Part shown: positions 1-5,179 of the stretch, piece after piece
Position numbering within the stretch: position 1 is the first letter of the stretch
Layout of the letters: the number at the start of each line of letters is the position of its first letter
Source: Planctomycetota bacterium
GTDB taxonomy: Bacteria; Planctomycetota; Phycisphaerae; UBA1845; CAIVHJ01
NCBI GenBank assembly: GCA_022573485.1
Contig: JACZTW010000134.1
Coordinates: forward strand, 1 to 9,804
DNA length: 9,804 nucleotides
Direction of reading: 5' to 3'
Notes under the pieces: model-generated
What the model was told of the DNA's origin: nothing
The model's input: only the letters and a program-made list of their open reading frames with translations
Databases searched by the model: none
Position numbers and translations under genes: made by a program

Positions 1-116
1 CCATCTTGCGGTATGAGTGAGTGACATAGCCCAAGACAAAGCCCGACACATACCGTGAACAGGAGTCTCGTGCGGGTCGGCATGAGGGAGATGATTGTCA
101 GGGTCTTGCGGAGCAT
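1..116 (-). CDS. Possible membrane protein, N-terminal part only (runs off left edge)
   Basis: A minus-strand reading frame starts at an ATG (complement of 114-116) and stays open for 38 codons to the left edge. All three plus-strand frames hit stops within the first 25 bases. The predicted N-terminus has several basic residues, then a hydrophobic stretch containing LLFTVCVGLCLGLCHSLIP, which would be a membrane segment or signal anchor. The basic start, one hydrophobic helix and a following SLIP motif loosely recall VanZ-like proteins, but too little is visible to assign a family. No Shine-Dalgarno precedes the ATG; an in-frame ATG at 81-83 is an alternative. It could also be a chance open frame. 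Confidence 0.33.
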   Translation of the reverse strand, partial: MLRKTLTIISLMPTRTRLLFTVCVGLCLGLCHSLIPQD

Positions 117-133
117 CTCAAATTGTGAGTTCG

Positions 134-237
134 GGGGACATACACTTTATTTGCCCTTTAGCGAGCGGGAGCATATGCTGCACGTCATACTCTGAACTCC
201 CCGAAGCCGCGCCTACGGAGATAAAGTGTATGTCCCC
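134..237. repeat. Inverted-repeat element, 17-bp perfect arms
   Basis: GGGGACATACACTTTAT at 134-150 is repeated as its exact reverse complement at 221-237, leaving a 70-nt centre. No reading frame or extra pairing of note is visible in the centre. Size and layout resemble the next element at 291-399, and the arms share the GGGACA...CAC theme. Such arms are typical of REP-like or non-autonomous miniature elements mobilised by a transposase encoded elsewhere. That mechanism is inference, as no transposase lies in this window. Confidence 0.75.
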
Positions 238-290
238 AATGGGGGTGAATTAAGGAATCTCACAGGGCAGTGCGCGAATGGAAGAAAACT

Positions 291-399
291 GGTGACTGTC
301 CCTAATTCTCCCTCCTAATTCTCCTAATTCTCCCCGTTCGGCATTCGCATTTCCGGGGAACAATTAGGGAACAATTAGGAACAATTAGGGACAGTCACC
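291..399. repeat. Inverted-repeat element with three internal CCTAATT / AATTAGG blocks
   Basis: GGTGACTGTCCCTAATT at 291-307 is the exact reverse complement of 383-399. Inside, the left arm carries CCTAATTCT three times (starting at 301, 314 and 323). The right arm carries GAACAATTAGG three times (starting at 358, 369 and 379). The transcript or single strand could therefore fold into a long hairpin interrupted by small internal mismatches, closed by CCCCG/CGGGG near 332-336 and 354-358. No gene is inside. It looks like a dispersed REP-like element; the mobility mechanism is not visible here. Confidence 0.78.
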
Positions 400-419
400 T
401 ATTTATCGACGCAGAAAAC

Positions 420-468
420 GGTGGCCGTCCCCAGTTGTTCCCCCAGTTGTTCCGTCCCCAGTTGTTCC
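420..468. repeat. Half element with three copies of CCAGTTGTTCC
   Basis: GGTGGCCGTCCCC starting at 420 aligns with GGTGACTGTCCC, the left end of the 291-399 element. It is followed by CCAGTTGTTCC at 431-441, 443-453 and 458-468, a layout parallel to the triplicated block of that element. The matching right arm, which would contain GGAACAACTGGGGACGG, is not found downstream in the window, so this looks like a truncated relative. Confidence 0.6.
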
Positions 469-600
469 AGTGCTCGATCGCCGCACCATGATTGTACCCG
501 ATCGTCCAGCGATACTGCAGATGAATGGAGATTCATTTGGCGTATACGGATTATCCATAGCGCGCTGGGGAAGAACTACTCAAGGACGAAGCATGAAGGA

Positions 601-649
601 GGGAAAAGGGAAAAGGGAAGAGGGAAGAGGGAACAGGAAAGAGGGATTG
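601..649 (+). repeat. 7-nt tandem purine repeat with phased GGG runs
   Basis: Seven consecutive 7-nt units follow the pattern GGGAARA with drift: two GGGAAAA, two GGGAAGA, then GGGAACA, GGAAAGA and GGGATTG. GGG runs begin at 601, 608, 615, 622 and 629, exactly 7 nt apart. The plus strand is uninterrupted purine from 595 to 633. Five regularly spaced GGG runs separated by four purines meet the usual G-quadruplex pattern, and the tract could also form a triplex. It sits in non-coding DNA, and its role is unknown. Confidence 0.7.
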
Positions 650-926
650 TGGATTTCGGATTGCGGAATGGTCCGTCCTCCCGATGCGCCGTCCACACGT
701 GGACGTACCTTCACCAGGCACCAGCCACGAGTCACCAGAAACCTCAGTGGCCGAACAAAGCCATTTTGCACTTAACGCGAAGGCCGGGATGTGGATGGCG
801 TCGATTTGGAAGAGCGTCTGCTGGGGTTGGGGGCAAGCTGCATGGGTTTCGAGTCGAGACGGGCGCTGCTCTGTCGGCGCTCGCCGGGCACCGAACTGCT
901 GGTTACTGGGTACCGGTTACTGACTG

Positions 927-1637
927 CTATCCCGCGGTGTCGATTGCGGAGACGTCCGGGACTTCGGCGCCGAGGCTGCGGAGTTCGTCGGCGATGGCGG
1001 TGCGCGTGGGGTCGAGGCGGTAGGCCTGCTGGAGGCTGGCGACGGCGTCGGCGCGTCTGCCGAGCTTGAGGTAGAACCGGCCTAAAGCCCAATAGGGCGT
1101 GGGGTTGGCGGGCTCCATGGCGACGGCCTGTCTGTAGGTCACGAGGGCGCGGTCGGCGTCGCCGCGCTCGGCGTACTCGTCGGCGAGGTAGAGCCGCTGT
1201 CGCGCCGACGGGCCGATCATTCTGCTGGCCCATTCGGCGGTTCGCAGGGCCTCGTCGTGTCGGCCCCGGAGTTCCAGCGTGTCGTTCAGGCCGGCGATGG
1301 TTCGTTCATCGCCGGGATAGGATTGCAGGGCGCGGTTGTACCACGTGATGGCCCGGTCGAACTCGCGGGAGGCGGCGAGCCTGTCGCCGCGGACCAAATA
1401 GTCCAGGCCAATGGCGCGGTAACAACAAGCGAGGTCGTAAAGGTTGTCGGCGTTTTCGGGTACCATTTGGTAGGCTTCATCGAACAGCCCCCTGGCGGCG
1501 GCGAAGCGGCCCTCGCTGAAGCGTTTGGCCCCTTCGGTGCGGTACATGTGGAACGCCGATGAGCAGCCGCAGGCGGCCAGCAGCGTCGCGGAGGCCAAAA
1601 CAGTAATGAGGTGCGGAATGGCTTTGTGTCGGGTCAT
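927..1637 (-). CDS. TPR-repeat lipoprotein
   Basis: Predicted 236-residue lipoprotein made almost entirely of tetratricopeptide repeats. I chose the ATG at 1635-1637 because an AAGGGAG ribosome site lies 8 nt upstream and a textbook lipoprotein signal follows directly: basic MTRHK, a hydrophobic stretch, then the lipobox LLAAC with Cys23 as lipidation site. A longer frame to 1895 exists but would bury this signal and overlap the divergent neighbour. After the signal come about five TPR-like helix pairs (roughly 31-63, 64-110 with an insert, 112-143, 145-178, 179-212), with motifs such as ALGRFYLKLGRRADAVASL. TPRs bind proteins, so it probably acts as an envelope-anchored scaffold; the partner is unknown. 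It is divergent from the phosphoesterase gene with 48 bp between starts. Confidence 0.85.
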   Translation of the reverse strand: MTRHKAIPHLITVLASATLLAACGCSSAFHMYRTEGAKRFSEGRFAAARGLFDEAYQMVPENADNLYDLACCYRAIGLDYLVRGDRLAASREFDRAITWYNRALQSYPGDERTIAGLNDTLELRGRHDEALRTAEWASRMIGPSARQRLYLADEYAERGDADRALVTYRQAVAMEPANPTPYWALGRFYLKLGRRADAVASLQQAYRLDPTRTAIADELRSLGAEVPDVSAIDTAG

Positions 1638-1685
1638 GATGTCGACTCCCTTCGATCCATCACTCAAGTTGCGGAAGGACTCGTG

Positions 1686-2054
1686 ATGGCGGAACCAGTC
1701 AAACGGTTCGTGATTCTGCACCATACGGGTTGCGATCGGCCGCACTGGGACTTCCTGCTGGAGCAGGACGCGTCCCTGGCGACGTGGCAATTGTATCACG
1801 ACCCTCTGGCAGAGGGCAAAGAAGAATGGGAACTTTTCCGGATCGAGGATCATCGGAAGTTCTATCTGGATCATGAGGGTCCGATCGCCGGCCATCGGGG
1901 CGAGGTCCGGCGAGTGTGCGGCGGGACGTACGCGTCGCGCGACAAGAACTCACAGGCCTGGACGGTTCACCTGAGGTCGGGGGCGCTGGCGGGGGAGTTT
2001 GAGCTGCGATTGGCCGAGGGTGAGCGGTGGTTGATGAAGAAGGTGAGTAGATAG
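1686..2054 (+). CDS. Stand-alone LigD-type 3'-phosphoesterase domain protein
   Basis: A 122-residue protein consisting of one domain like the N-terminal phosphoesterase domain of DNA ligase D (LigD_N family), which trims 3'-phosphate and 3'-ribonucleotide ends during end joining. Visible signatures are HHTGCDRPHWDFLLE (about residues 12-26), matching the H-x(5,6)-H-[WY]-D-F core, and EDHRKFYLDHEGPI (about 54-67), matching the EDH...YxDFEG block with the second-site histidine (His56). The arginine two residues after the core aspartate in LigD (D-x-R) is leucine here, so activity may differ. The ATG at 1686 follows GGAAGGAC at 1673-1680 at good spacing; an adjacent GTG at 1683 is less likely. 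No ligase or primase domain is fused or adjacent. Fold assignment is fairly sure; substrate is inferred. Confidence 0.78.
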   Translation: MAEPVKRFVILHHTGCDRPHWDFLLEQDASLATWQLYHDPLAEGKEEWELFRIEDHRKFYLDHEGPIAGHRGEVRRVCGGTYASRDKNSQAWTVHLRSGALAGEFELRLAEGERWLMKKVSR

Positions 2055-2150
2055 GTCATTTCGTGGGTCGGGACGCGCTCCCCTGCGGGTCGCCGCTGAA
2101 CGGATCAAGGGAAGATTGCGGAAATGGGCGGAAATAGGTGATTTCGTGGG
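2051..2150. repeat. 17-nt direct repeat pair (one mismatch)
   Basis: ATAGGTCATTTCGTGGG at 2051-2067 recurs as ATAGGTGATTTCGTGGG at 2134-2150. The first copy includes the stop codon of the phosphoesterase gene; the second ends one base before the -35 hexamer of the rpsP promoter. The 66 bp between them have no gene. The AAATAGGTGA part of the second copy is also the reverse complement of 395-404, the outer edge of the left-end repeat element, so it may be a remnant of the same family. Confidence 0.6.
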
Positions 2151-2151
2151 G

Positions 2152-2179
2152 TTGCGAGCCTGTGTGGTTTTGGTACAAT
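2152..2179 (+). promoter_or_regulatory. Sigma70-type promoter for the rpsP cluster
   Basis: TTGCGA (2152-2157) and TACAAT (2174-2179) are separated by 16 bp, and the -10 is preceded by TG one base away (extended -10). Both hexamers are close to consensus in a region otherwise GC-rich. Transcription would start near 2186, giving a leader of about 54 nt before rpsP. The 8-mer GGTACAAT recurs upstream of argF. Confidence 0.7.
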
Positions 2180-2239
2180 GGCTGCTTCCATCCGCACTTA
2201 AGCTGCGGGGCTTTCGACAGATACGACAGGAGTAATGCG

Positions 2240-2521
2240 TTGGCAGTTAAGATTCGTCTCAAGCGAATGGGTCGTAGGCATAGACCCTTTTATCGCCTGG
2301 TGGCCATTGATAAGGCCAAGCAGCGCGACGGCCGGGTGATCGAGGAGCTGGGGTACTACGATCCAATCAACAAGGACTCAGAGAAGCAGCTTTCGCTGAA
2401 GCAGGATCGGATCGAGTATTGGCTGAGCGTCGGCGCCAAGCCGAGTGAAACCGTACACGGCATCCTCAGGCGGAACGGGATTCTCGATAAGCCGTTCAAC
2501 AAAGTGGCCGCTAAGGTCTGA
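2240..2521 (+). CDS. rpsP: 30S ribosomal protein bS16
   Basis: Small-subunit protein bS16, a 5'/central-domain assembly protein. The 93-residue sequence begins with the family's near-invariant start MAVKIRLKRMGRRHRPFYRLVA if read from a TTG codon at 2240; the family signature RLGYYDP-like block is seen as EELGYYDPI (35-43), and DRIEYWLSVGAKPSETV (56-72) is the conserved C-terminal half. Length is normal to slightly long. The start is TTG because AGGAG at 2228-2232 sits 7 nt upstream, and the nearby ATG at 2235 is out of frame and only 2 nt from the AGGAG. First gene of the rpsP-trmD-rplS-yraN cluster, driven by the promoter at 2152-2179. Confidence 0.96.
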   Translation: MAVKIRLKRMGRRHRPFYRLVAIDKAKQRDGRVIEELGYYDPINKDSEKQLSLKQDRIEYWLSVGAKPSETVHGILRRNGILDKPFNKVAAKV

Positions 2522-2549
2522 TCGCCTGCCGTTTCCAGCGCCCTTGCAC

Positions 2550-2613
2550 GTAGCGGTCGGCCTCTGTGCCGACCGTCGGCCAACCGCCGGCCGGCAGAGA
2601 CGCCGGCCGCTAC
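2550..2613. repeat. Dispersed hairpin repeat, copy 1 (rpsP-trmD spacer)
   Basis: Begins GTAGCGGTCGGCC and ends GGCCGGCCGCTAC-like, forming an imperfect 30-bp stem closed by a CCAA loop (about 2580-2583). Stem positions 13 and 17 from the ends are C-C and G-G mismatches, with three good pairs between them. A second family member lies at 9163-9233 downstream of the TauE-type permease. The 7-mers TTTCCAG (2532-2538) and CTGGAAA (2613-2619) are complementary and bracket the element. It ends just before the trmD ribosome site and fills most of the 110-bp gap, so it would be transcribed within the operon mRNA. Confidence 0.82.
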
Positions 2614-2631
2614 TGGAAAGGGCAACGTGCG

Positions 2632-3333
2632 ATGCAGATCGACGTGCTGACACTGTTCCCGGAGGTCTTCGAGACCTTCGTTCAGACCAGCATCGTCGGG
2701 CGGGCGGGGAAGTCTGAGTTGGTGGACATTCGGTTCACCAACATCCGTGACTTCGCCGACGACGCGCGCGGCAGCGTGGATGACAAACCGTTCGGCGGCG
2801 GACCGGGCATGGTGCTGACCTGCGGCCCGGTGTTTGACGCCGTCGAGTGGATCGATGGGCAGTCGGAGGTTCCGTCGAAACGGATCCTGCTGACTCCTCA
2901 GGGCCGGGTGTTGACTCAGGAACGGGTCGAGGCTTTGGCCCGGTTGCCGCGGTTGCTATTGATCTGCGGGCACTACGAGGGATTTGACGAAAGAATACGC
3001 ACCGGCTTGGGCGCCGAGGAGATTTCCATCGGCGACTACGTGCTGTCCGGCGGCGAGCCGGCGGCGATGGTGCTGATTGATGCGGTGGTTCGGTTGTTGC
3101 CGGGCGCCTTGGGCGATGAAGCGTCGGCGCAACACGACTCGTTCGCGTCGGGGCTGCTTGAAGGGCCGCACTACACGAGGCCGCGAGAGTTTCGAGGAAT
3201 GGCGGTGCCCGAAGTTTTGTTGTCGGGCAACCATGCGGAGATCGAAGCTTGGCGGCGGGCGCAGTCGATTGAGCGGACGCGGCAGCGGCGCCCCGATTTG
3301 CTGGAACATTCAAGACGAACCGACCTGGAGTGA
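2632..3333 (+). CDS. trmD: tRNA (guanine-37-N1)-methyltransferase
   Basis: TrmD transfers a methyl group from S-adenosylmethionine to N1 of G37 next to the anticodon, preventing +1 frameshifting. The 233-residue sequence has the SPOUT trefoil-knot blocks: PFGGGPGMVL (53-62), LLTPQGRVL (86-94), ICGHYEGFDERI (111-122), ISIGDYVLSGGEPA (131-144), and the linker block HDSFASGLLEGPHYTRP (168-184). The catalytic Asp and partner Arg known from Haemophilus TrmD (Asp169, Arg154) fall at Asp169 and Arg154 here. The ATG at 2632 gives the family's usual MxIDVLTLFP start; a purine-rich GGAAAGG lies 9-10 nt upstream, directly after the hairpin repeat. rimM, which commonly precedes trmD in other bacteria, is absent. 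Confidence 0.96.
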   Translation: MQIDVLTLFPEVFETFVQTSIVGRAGKSELVDIRFTNIRDFADDARGSVDDKPFGGGPGMVLTCGPVFDAVEWIDGQSEVPSKRILLTPQGRVLTQERVEALARLPRLLLICGHYEGFDERIRTGLGAEEISIGDYVLSGGEPAAMVLIDAVVRLLPGALGDEASAQHDSFASGLLEGPHYTRPREFRGMAVPEVLLSGNHAEIEAWRRAQSIERTRQRRPDLLEHSRRTDLE

Positions 3334-3337
3334 CGTC

Positions 3338-3793
3338 ATGAGCAGGAACAAGTTCATCGAACTCGTGGATGCCAAGTATAAGCGCAAGGAGCCACCGCAG
3401 TTTCGCGTGGGCGATACGGTCAATATGCACATCAATATCCGCGAGGGCGATAAGCAGCGCGTTCAGATCTTCAATGGCGTGGTCATTTCGCGCAAAGGCG
3501 CCGGCACCGGCGAGACCTTTACGGTGCGGCGGATTGTAGCGAATGAAGGCGTGGAGCGCATCTTTTTGGTCCATTCGCCGTCGATCGTCAAGATTGAGGT
3601 GGTTCGTTCGGGCAAGGTCCGGCGGGCCAAGCTGTACTTCCTGCGTGATCGGGTCGGCAAGTCGCGTCGTCTGCGCGAGAAGCGCGTGCGTCACACTCGC
3701 GGCGCGGCGAAGGGATCAGACAAATCGCAAGCCAGTGTTGAATCGGCGGAAGCGGGCGAACAAGAACGCGAACTCGCCGGCGTTCAGGGATAA
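3338..3793 (+). CDS. rplS: 50S ribosomal protein bL19
   Basis: Large-subunit protein bL19, located at the 30S-50S interface. The core is clear: FRVGDTVNMHINIREGDKQR (22-41), VQIFNGVVISRKGAG (42-56), ETFTVRRI (59-66), GVERIFLVHSPSI (71-83) and GKVRRAKLYFLRDR (92-105), ending near residue 118. The usual family length is about 115; here 151 residues, with a C-terminal tail rich in Ala, Ser, Gly, Glu and Gln that looks disordered. The start at 3338 lies 4 bp after the trmD stop, with GGAG (3327-3330) inside the end of trmD serving as ribosome site, so the two are probably translationally coupled. Confidence 0.96.
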   Translation: MSRNKFIELVDAKYKRKEPPQFRVGDTVNMHINIREGDKQRVQIFNGVVISRKGAGTGETFTVRRIVANEGVERIFLVHSPSIVKIEVVRSGKVRRAKLYFLRDRVGKSRRLREKRVRHTRGAAKGSDKSQASVESAEAGEQERELAGVQG

Positions 3794-3799
3794 GCGGCG

Positions 3800-4165
3800 A
3801 TGTCGCGGGAGCGCCGGGCCTTCGCACGCCGTGCCGAGCGCGATGCCGTGCGGTTCCTCAAGAAGCAGGGCTACAGAATCCTCGCCCGGAACTTCAGTTG
3901 CCCCGTCGGCGAACTCGATGTGGTCGCGCTGCGGGATCAAGTGGTCAGCTTCGTCGAAGTCAAAGCCAAGTCTGGAATGTCCAATCATCCCGAAGATACG
4001 GTCGATTCCCGCAAGCGCCGGCAGCTTGCCCGCGTGGCGGATTACTTCGTTCACGCCAAGCACCTCGAAGACCTGCCGTGTCAGTTCGATGTCGTGGCGG
4101 TCAACTACGATCTGCAAGACCAGCCGCACATCAGCCACTTCCCCGACGCATTCGAGCATGGTTAG
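3800..4165 (+). CDS. yraN: YraN family (UPF0102) nuclease-fold protein
   Basis: A 121-residue protein of the YraN/UPF0102 family, a small restriction-endonuclease-like fold whose biological role is not settled. Diagnostic blocks are the N-terminal helix with AERDAVRFLKKQGYRILARN (12-31), then GELDVVALRDQVVSFVEVKAK (37-57), supplying the acidic and lysine residues of an E/D-x(n)-E-x-K type site (Glu38, Asp40, Glu53, Lys55), and the C-terminal FDVVAV strand (96-101). Length is normal. It starts 6 bp after rplS; AGGG near 3786-3789 inside the end of rplS is a modest ribosome site. rnhB, often placed between rplS and yraN elsewhere, is absent. Family certain; molecular role open. Confidence 0.9.
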   Translation: MSRERRAFARRAERDAVRFLKKQGYRILARNFSCPVGELDVVALRDQVVSFVEVKAKSGMSNHPEDTVDSRKRRQLARVADYFVHAKHLEDLPCQFDVVAVNYDLQDQPHISHFPDAFEHG

Positions 4166-4177
4166 CGCGGAGATATT

Positions 4178-4334
4178 ACCGCAGAGAACGCAGAGGTCGC
4201 AGAGAAGGAACAGAAAGAACTTTGGCGAATCCGACGCAGAACAACAAGTGACACATGGTCAAAGCGGCACCGGCTCGAACTTGGCCGTACTTTCCTTGTC
4301 AACAACACTCTGCGCTCTCTGCGGCCTCTGCGGT
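4178..4334. repeat. Inverted repeat made of CGCAGAGNN units
   Basis: The left arm 4178-4204 is ACC followed by three CGCAGAG-type units at 9-nt spacing, a version of ACCGCAGAGAACGCAGAGG. The right arm 4308-4334 is its reverse complement at 23 of 27 positions; the four differences fall in the NN linkers, not in the GCAGAG cores. The 103-nt centre has no gene. AAGGA after the left arm and TCCTT at 4293-4297 before the right arm may extend the pairing. This sits between yraN and tatD and resembles a repeat theme seen in intergenic DNA of several phyla; that wider distribution is from memory. Confidence 0.8.
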
Positions 4335-4390
4335 TTGAAGCATTCGGGCTGACGTGGCCCGTCGATCCATGATGCGAACCATTGCTCTTG

Positions 4391-4399
4391 TGCTATCCT
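4391..4399 (+). promoter_or_regulatory. Extended -10 promoter predicting a leaderless tatD mRNA
   Basis: TG-C-TATCCT at 4391-4399 fits an extended -10 element. It ends exactly 6 nt before the tatD ATG at 4406, so transcription would begin at or next to the start codon. No good -35 hexamer is present 16-18 bp upstream, which is tolerated for extended -10 promoters. No Shine-Dalgarno is present. Confidence 0.42.
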
Positions 4400-4405
4400 G
4401 TCCCT

Positions 4406-5176
4406 ATGTCGCTGATTGATACACACTGCCATTTGACCTCTAAGGCGTTGTTCCGCGACATGTTCGGCGTCTGTCAGCGGGCCCGCGCGGCGGGCGTGGC
4501 GCGGATGATCACGGTGGCCACTGACGCGGCGGACTCGCGCCGGGCGATCGCCGCTGCGGACCACTACCGCGGTGTCTCCGCGACGGTCGGCATTCATCCG
4601 CACGAAGCAGCCAAGGTCAAAGCGGGCGACTGGCAGTTGCTCCGCGAACTGCGCCACAACCCCAACGTGGTGGCCTGGGGCGAGATCGGGCTGGACTATC
4701 ACTACGACTTCGCCGACCACAAGACGCAACAAGACGTGTTCTCCGCTCAATTGGCGGATGCGCGGCGCAGCGGGCTGCCCGTGATCATCCATTGTCGGGA
4801 GGCTGTCGCGGACGTCGTGGCGATGTTGGAAGATCACGGCTATCGCGACCGCCGGGTGGTCTTTCACTGCTTCAGTGATGCGAGCGACGAGGCTGATGAG
4901 ATCGTCGATCGCGGGTGGTGGCTGTCGTTCACCGGCATGGTGACCTTCAAGAACAGCAAGGACCTGCGGGACATCGCCCGGCGTTATCCGCTGGAACAGC
5001 TCATGCTCGAGACCGATGCGCCGTACCTGTCGCCCGAGCCGCACCGTAAGATCAAGCCAAACGAACCGCGCCTGCTCGTGCATACGGCGGCGTTCCTCGC
5101 CGATCTCAAGGGAGTGACGCCGGCGGAGTTGGAAGCCCTGACCACGGCGAATGCCGAGCTGTTCTTCGGTCTGTGA
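4406..5176 (+). CDS. tatD: TatD family metal-dependent deoxyribonuclease
   Basis: A 256-residue cytoplasmic TIM-barrel hydrolase of the TatD/YcfH/YabD family, linked to 3'-5' DNase activity and repair of oxidative damage. All metal ligands of the family are visible: HxH in DTHCHL (His7, His9), the glutamate in GEIGLDYHY (Glu93), His129 in VIIHCRE, His154 in VFHCFS, and Asp204 in LETDAPYLSPEPHR. Length matches the usual 255-265. I chose ATG 4406 because MSLIDTHCHL is the canonical N-terminus; an upstream TTG at 4382 would add eight poorly fitting residues. There is no ribosome site, and a -10-like element ends 6 nt before the ATG. It converges with the next gene, stop codons 3 bp apart. Which of the TatD paralogues it represents is uncertain. 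Confidence 0.92.
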   Translation: MSLIDTHCHLTSKALFRDMFGVCQRARAAGVARMITVATDAADSRRAIAAADHYRGVSATVGIHPHEAAKVKAGDWQLLRELRHNPNVVAWGEIGLDYHYDFADHKTQQDVFSAQLADARRSGLPVIIHCREAVADVVAMLEDHGYRDRRVVFHCFSDASDEADEIVDRGWWLSFTGMVTFKNSKDLRDIARRYPLEQLMLETDAPYLSPEPHRKIKPNEPRLLVHTAAFLADLKGVTPAELEALTTANAELFFGL

Positions 5177-5179
5177 GCG

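Larger units (their letters stand above)
117..926. other. Repeat-rich intergenic region without a convincing gene
   Basis: This stretch lies between the edge reading frame and the lipoprotein gene. It holds two inverted-repeat elements (134-237 and 291-399), a half element with three short direct repeats (420-468), a 7-nt-period purine repeat (601-649), and a direct repeat of GGTTACTG (901-908 and 915-922) just beyond the lipoprotein stop. Frames that stay open here translate to low-complexity protein dominated by the repeats and match no family I recognise. It looks like an accumulation site for dispersed repeats, possibly with decayed sequence between them. Confidence 0.6.

Noticed and set aside
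134..399. CRISPR-like array from the repeats at the left end
   Set aside because: The repeats are inverted pairs of different sequence with no regular spacers or cas genes.
421..1023. Plus-strand frame of 200 codons
   Set aside because: It starts inside the CCAGTTGTTCC repeats, runs through the purine repeat and ends antisense to the lipoprotein gene; the product is low complexity.
1638..1895. N-terminal extension of the lipoprotein frame
   Set aside because: It would overlap the divergent phosphoesterase gene and place the lipobox near residue 109; the start at 1637 has both ribosome site and signal peptide.
2735..3694. Long minus-strand open frame of 319 codons
   Set aside because: It lies antisense to trmD and rplS, both with full family motifs; its product is Arg/Pro/Ala-rich low complexity, typical of a shadow frame in GC-rich DNA.
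4259..5083. Minus-strand open frame of 274 codons
   Set aside because: Antisense to tatD, whose metal ligands are all intact; the frame's end is formed by the CGCAGAG repeat.
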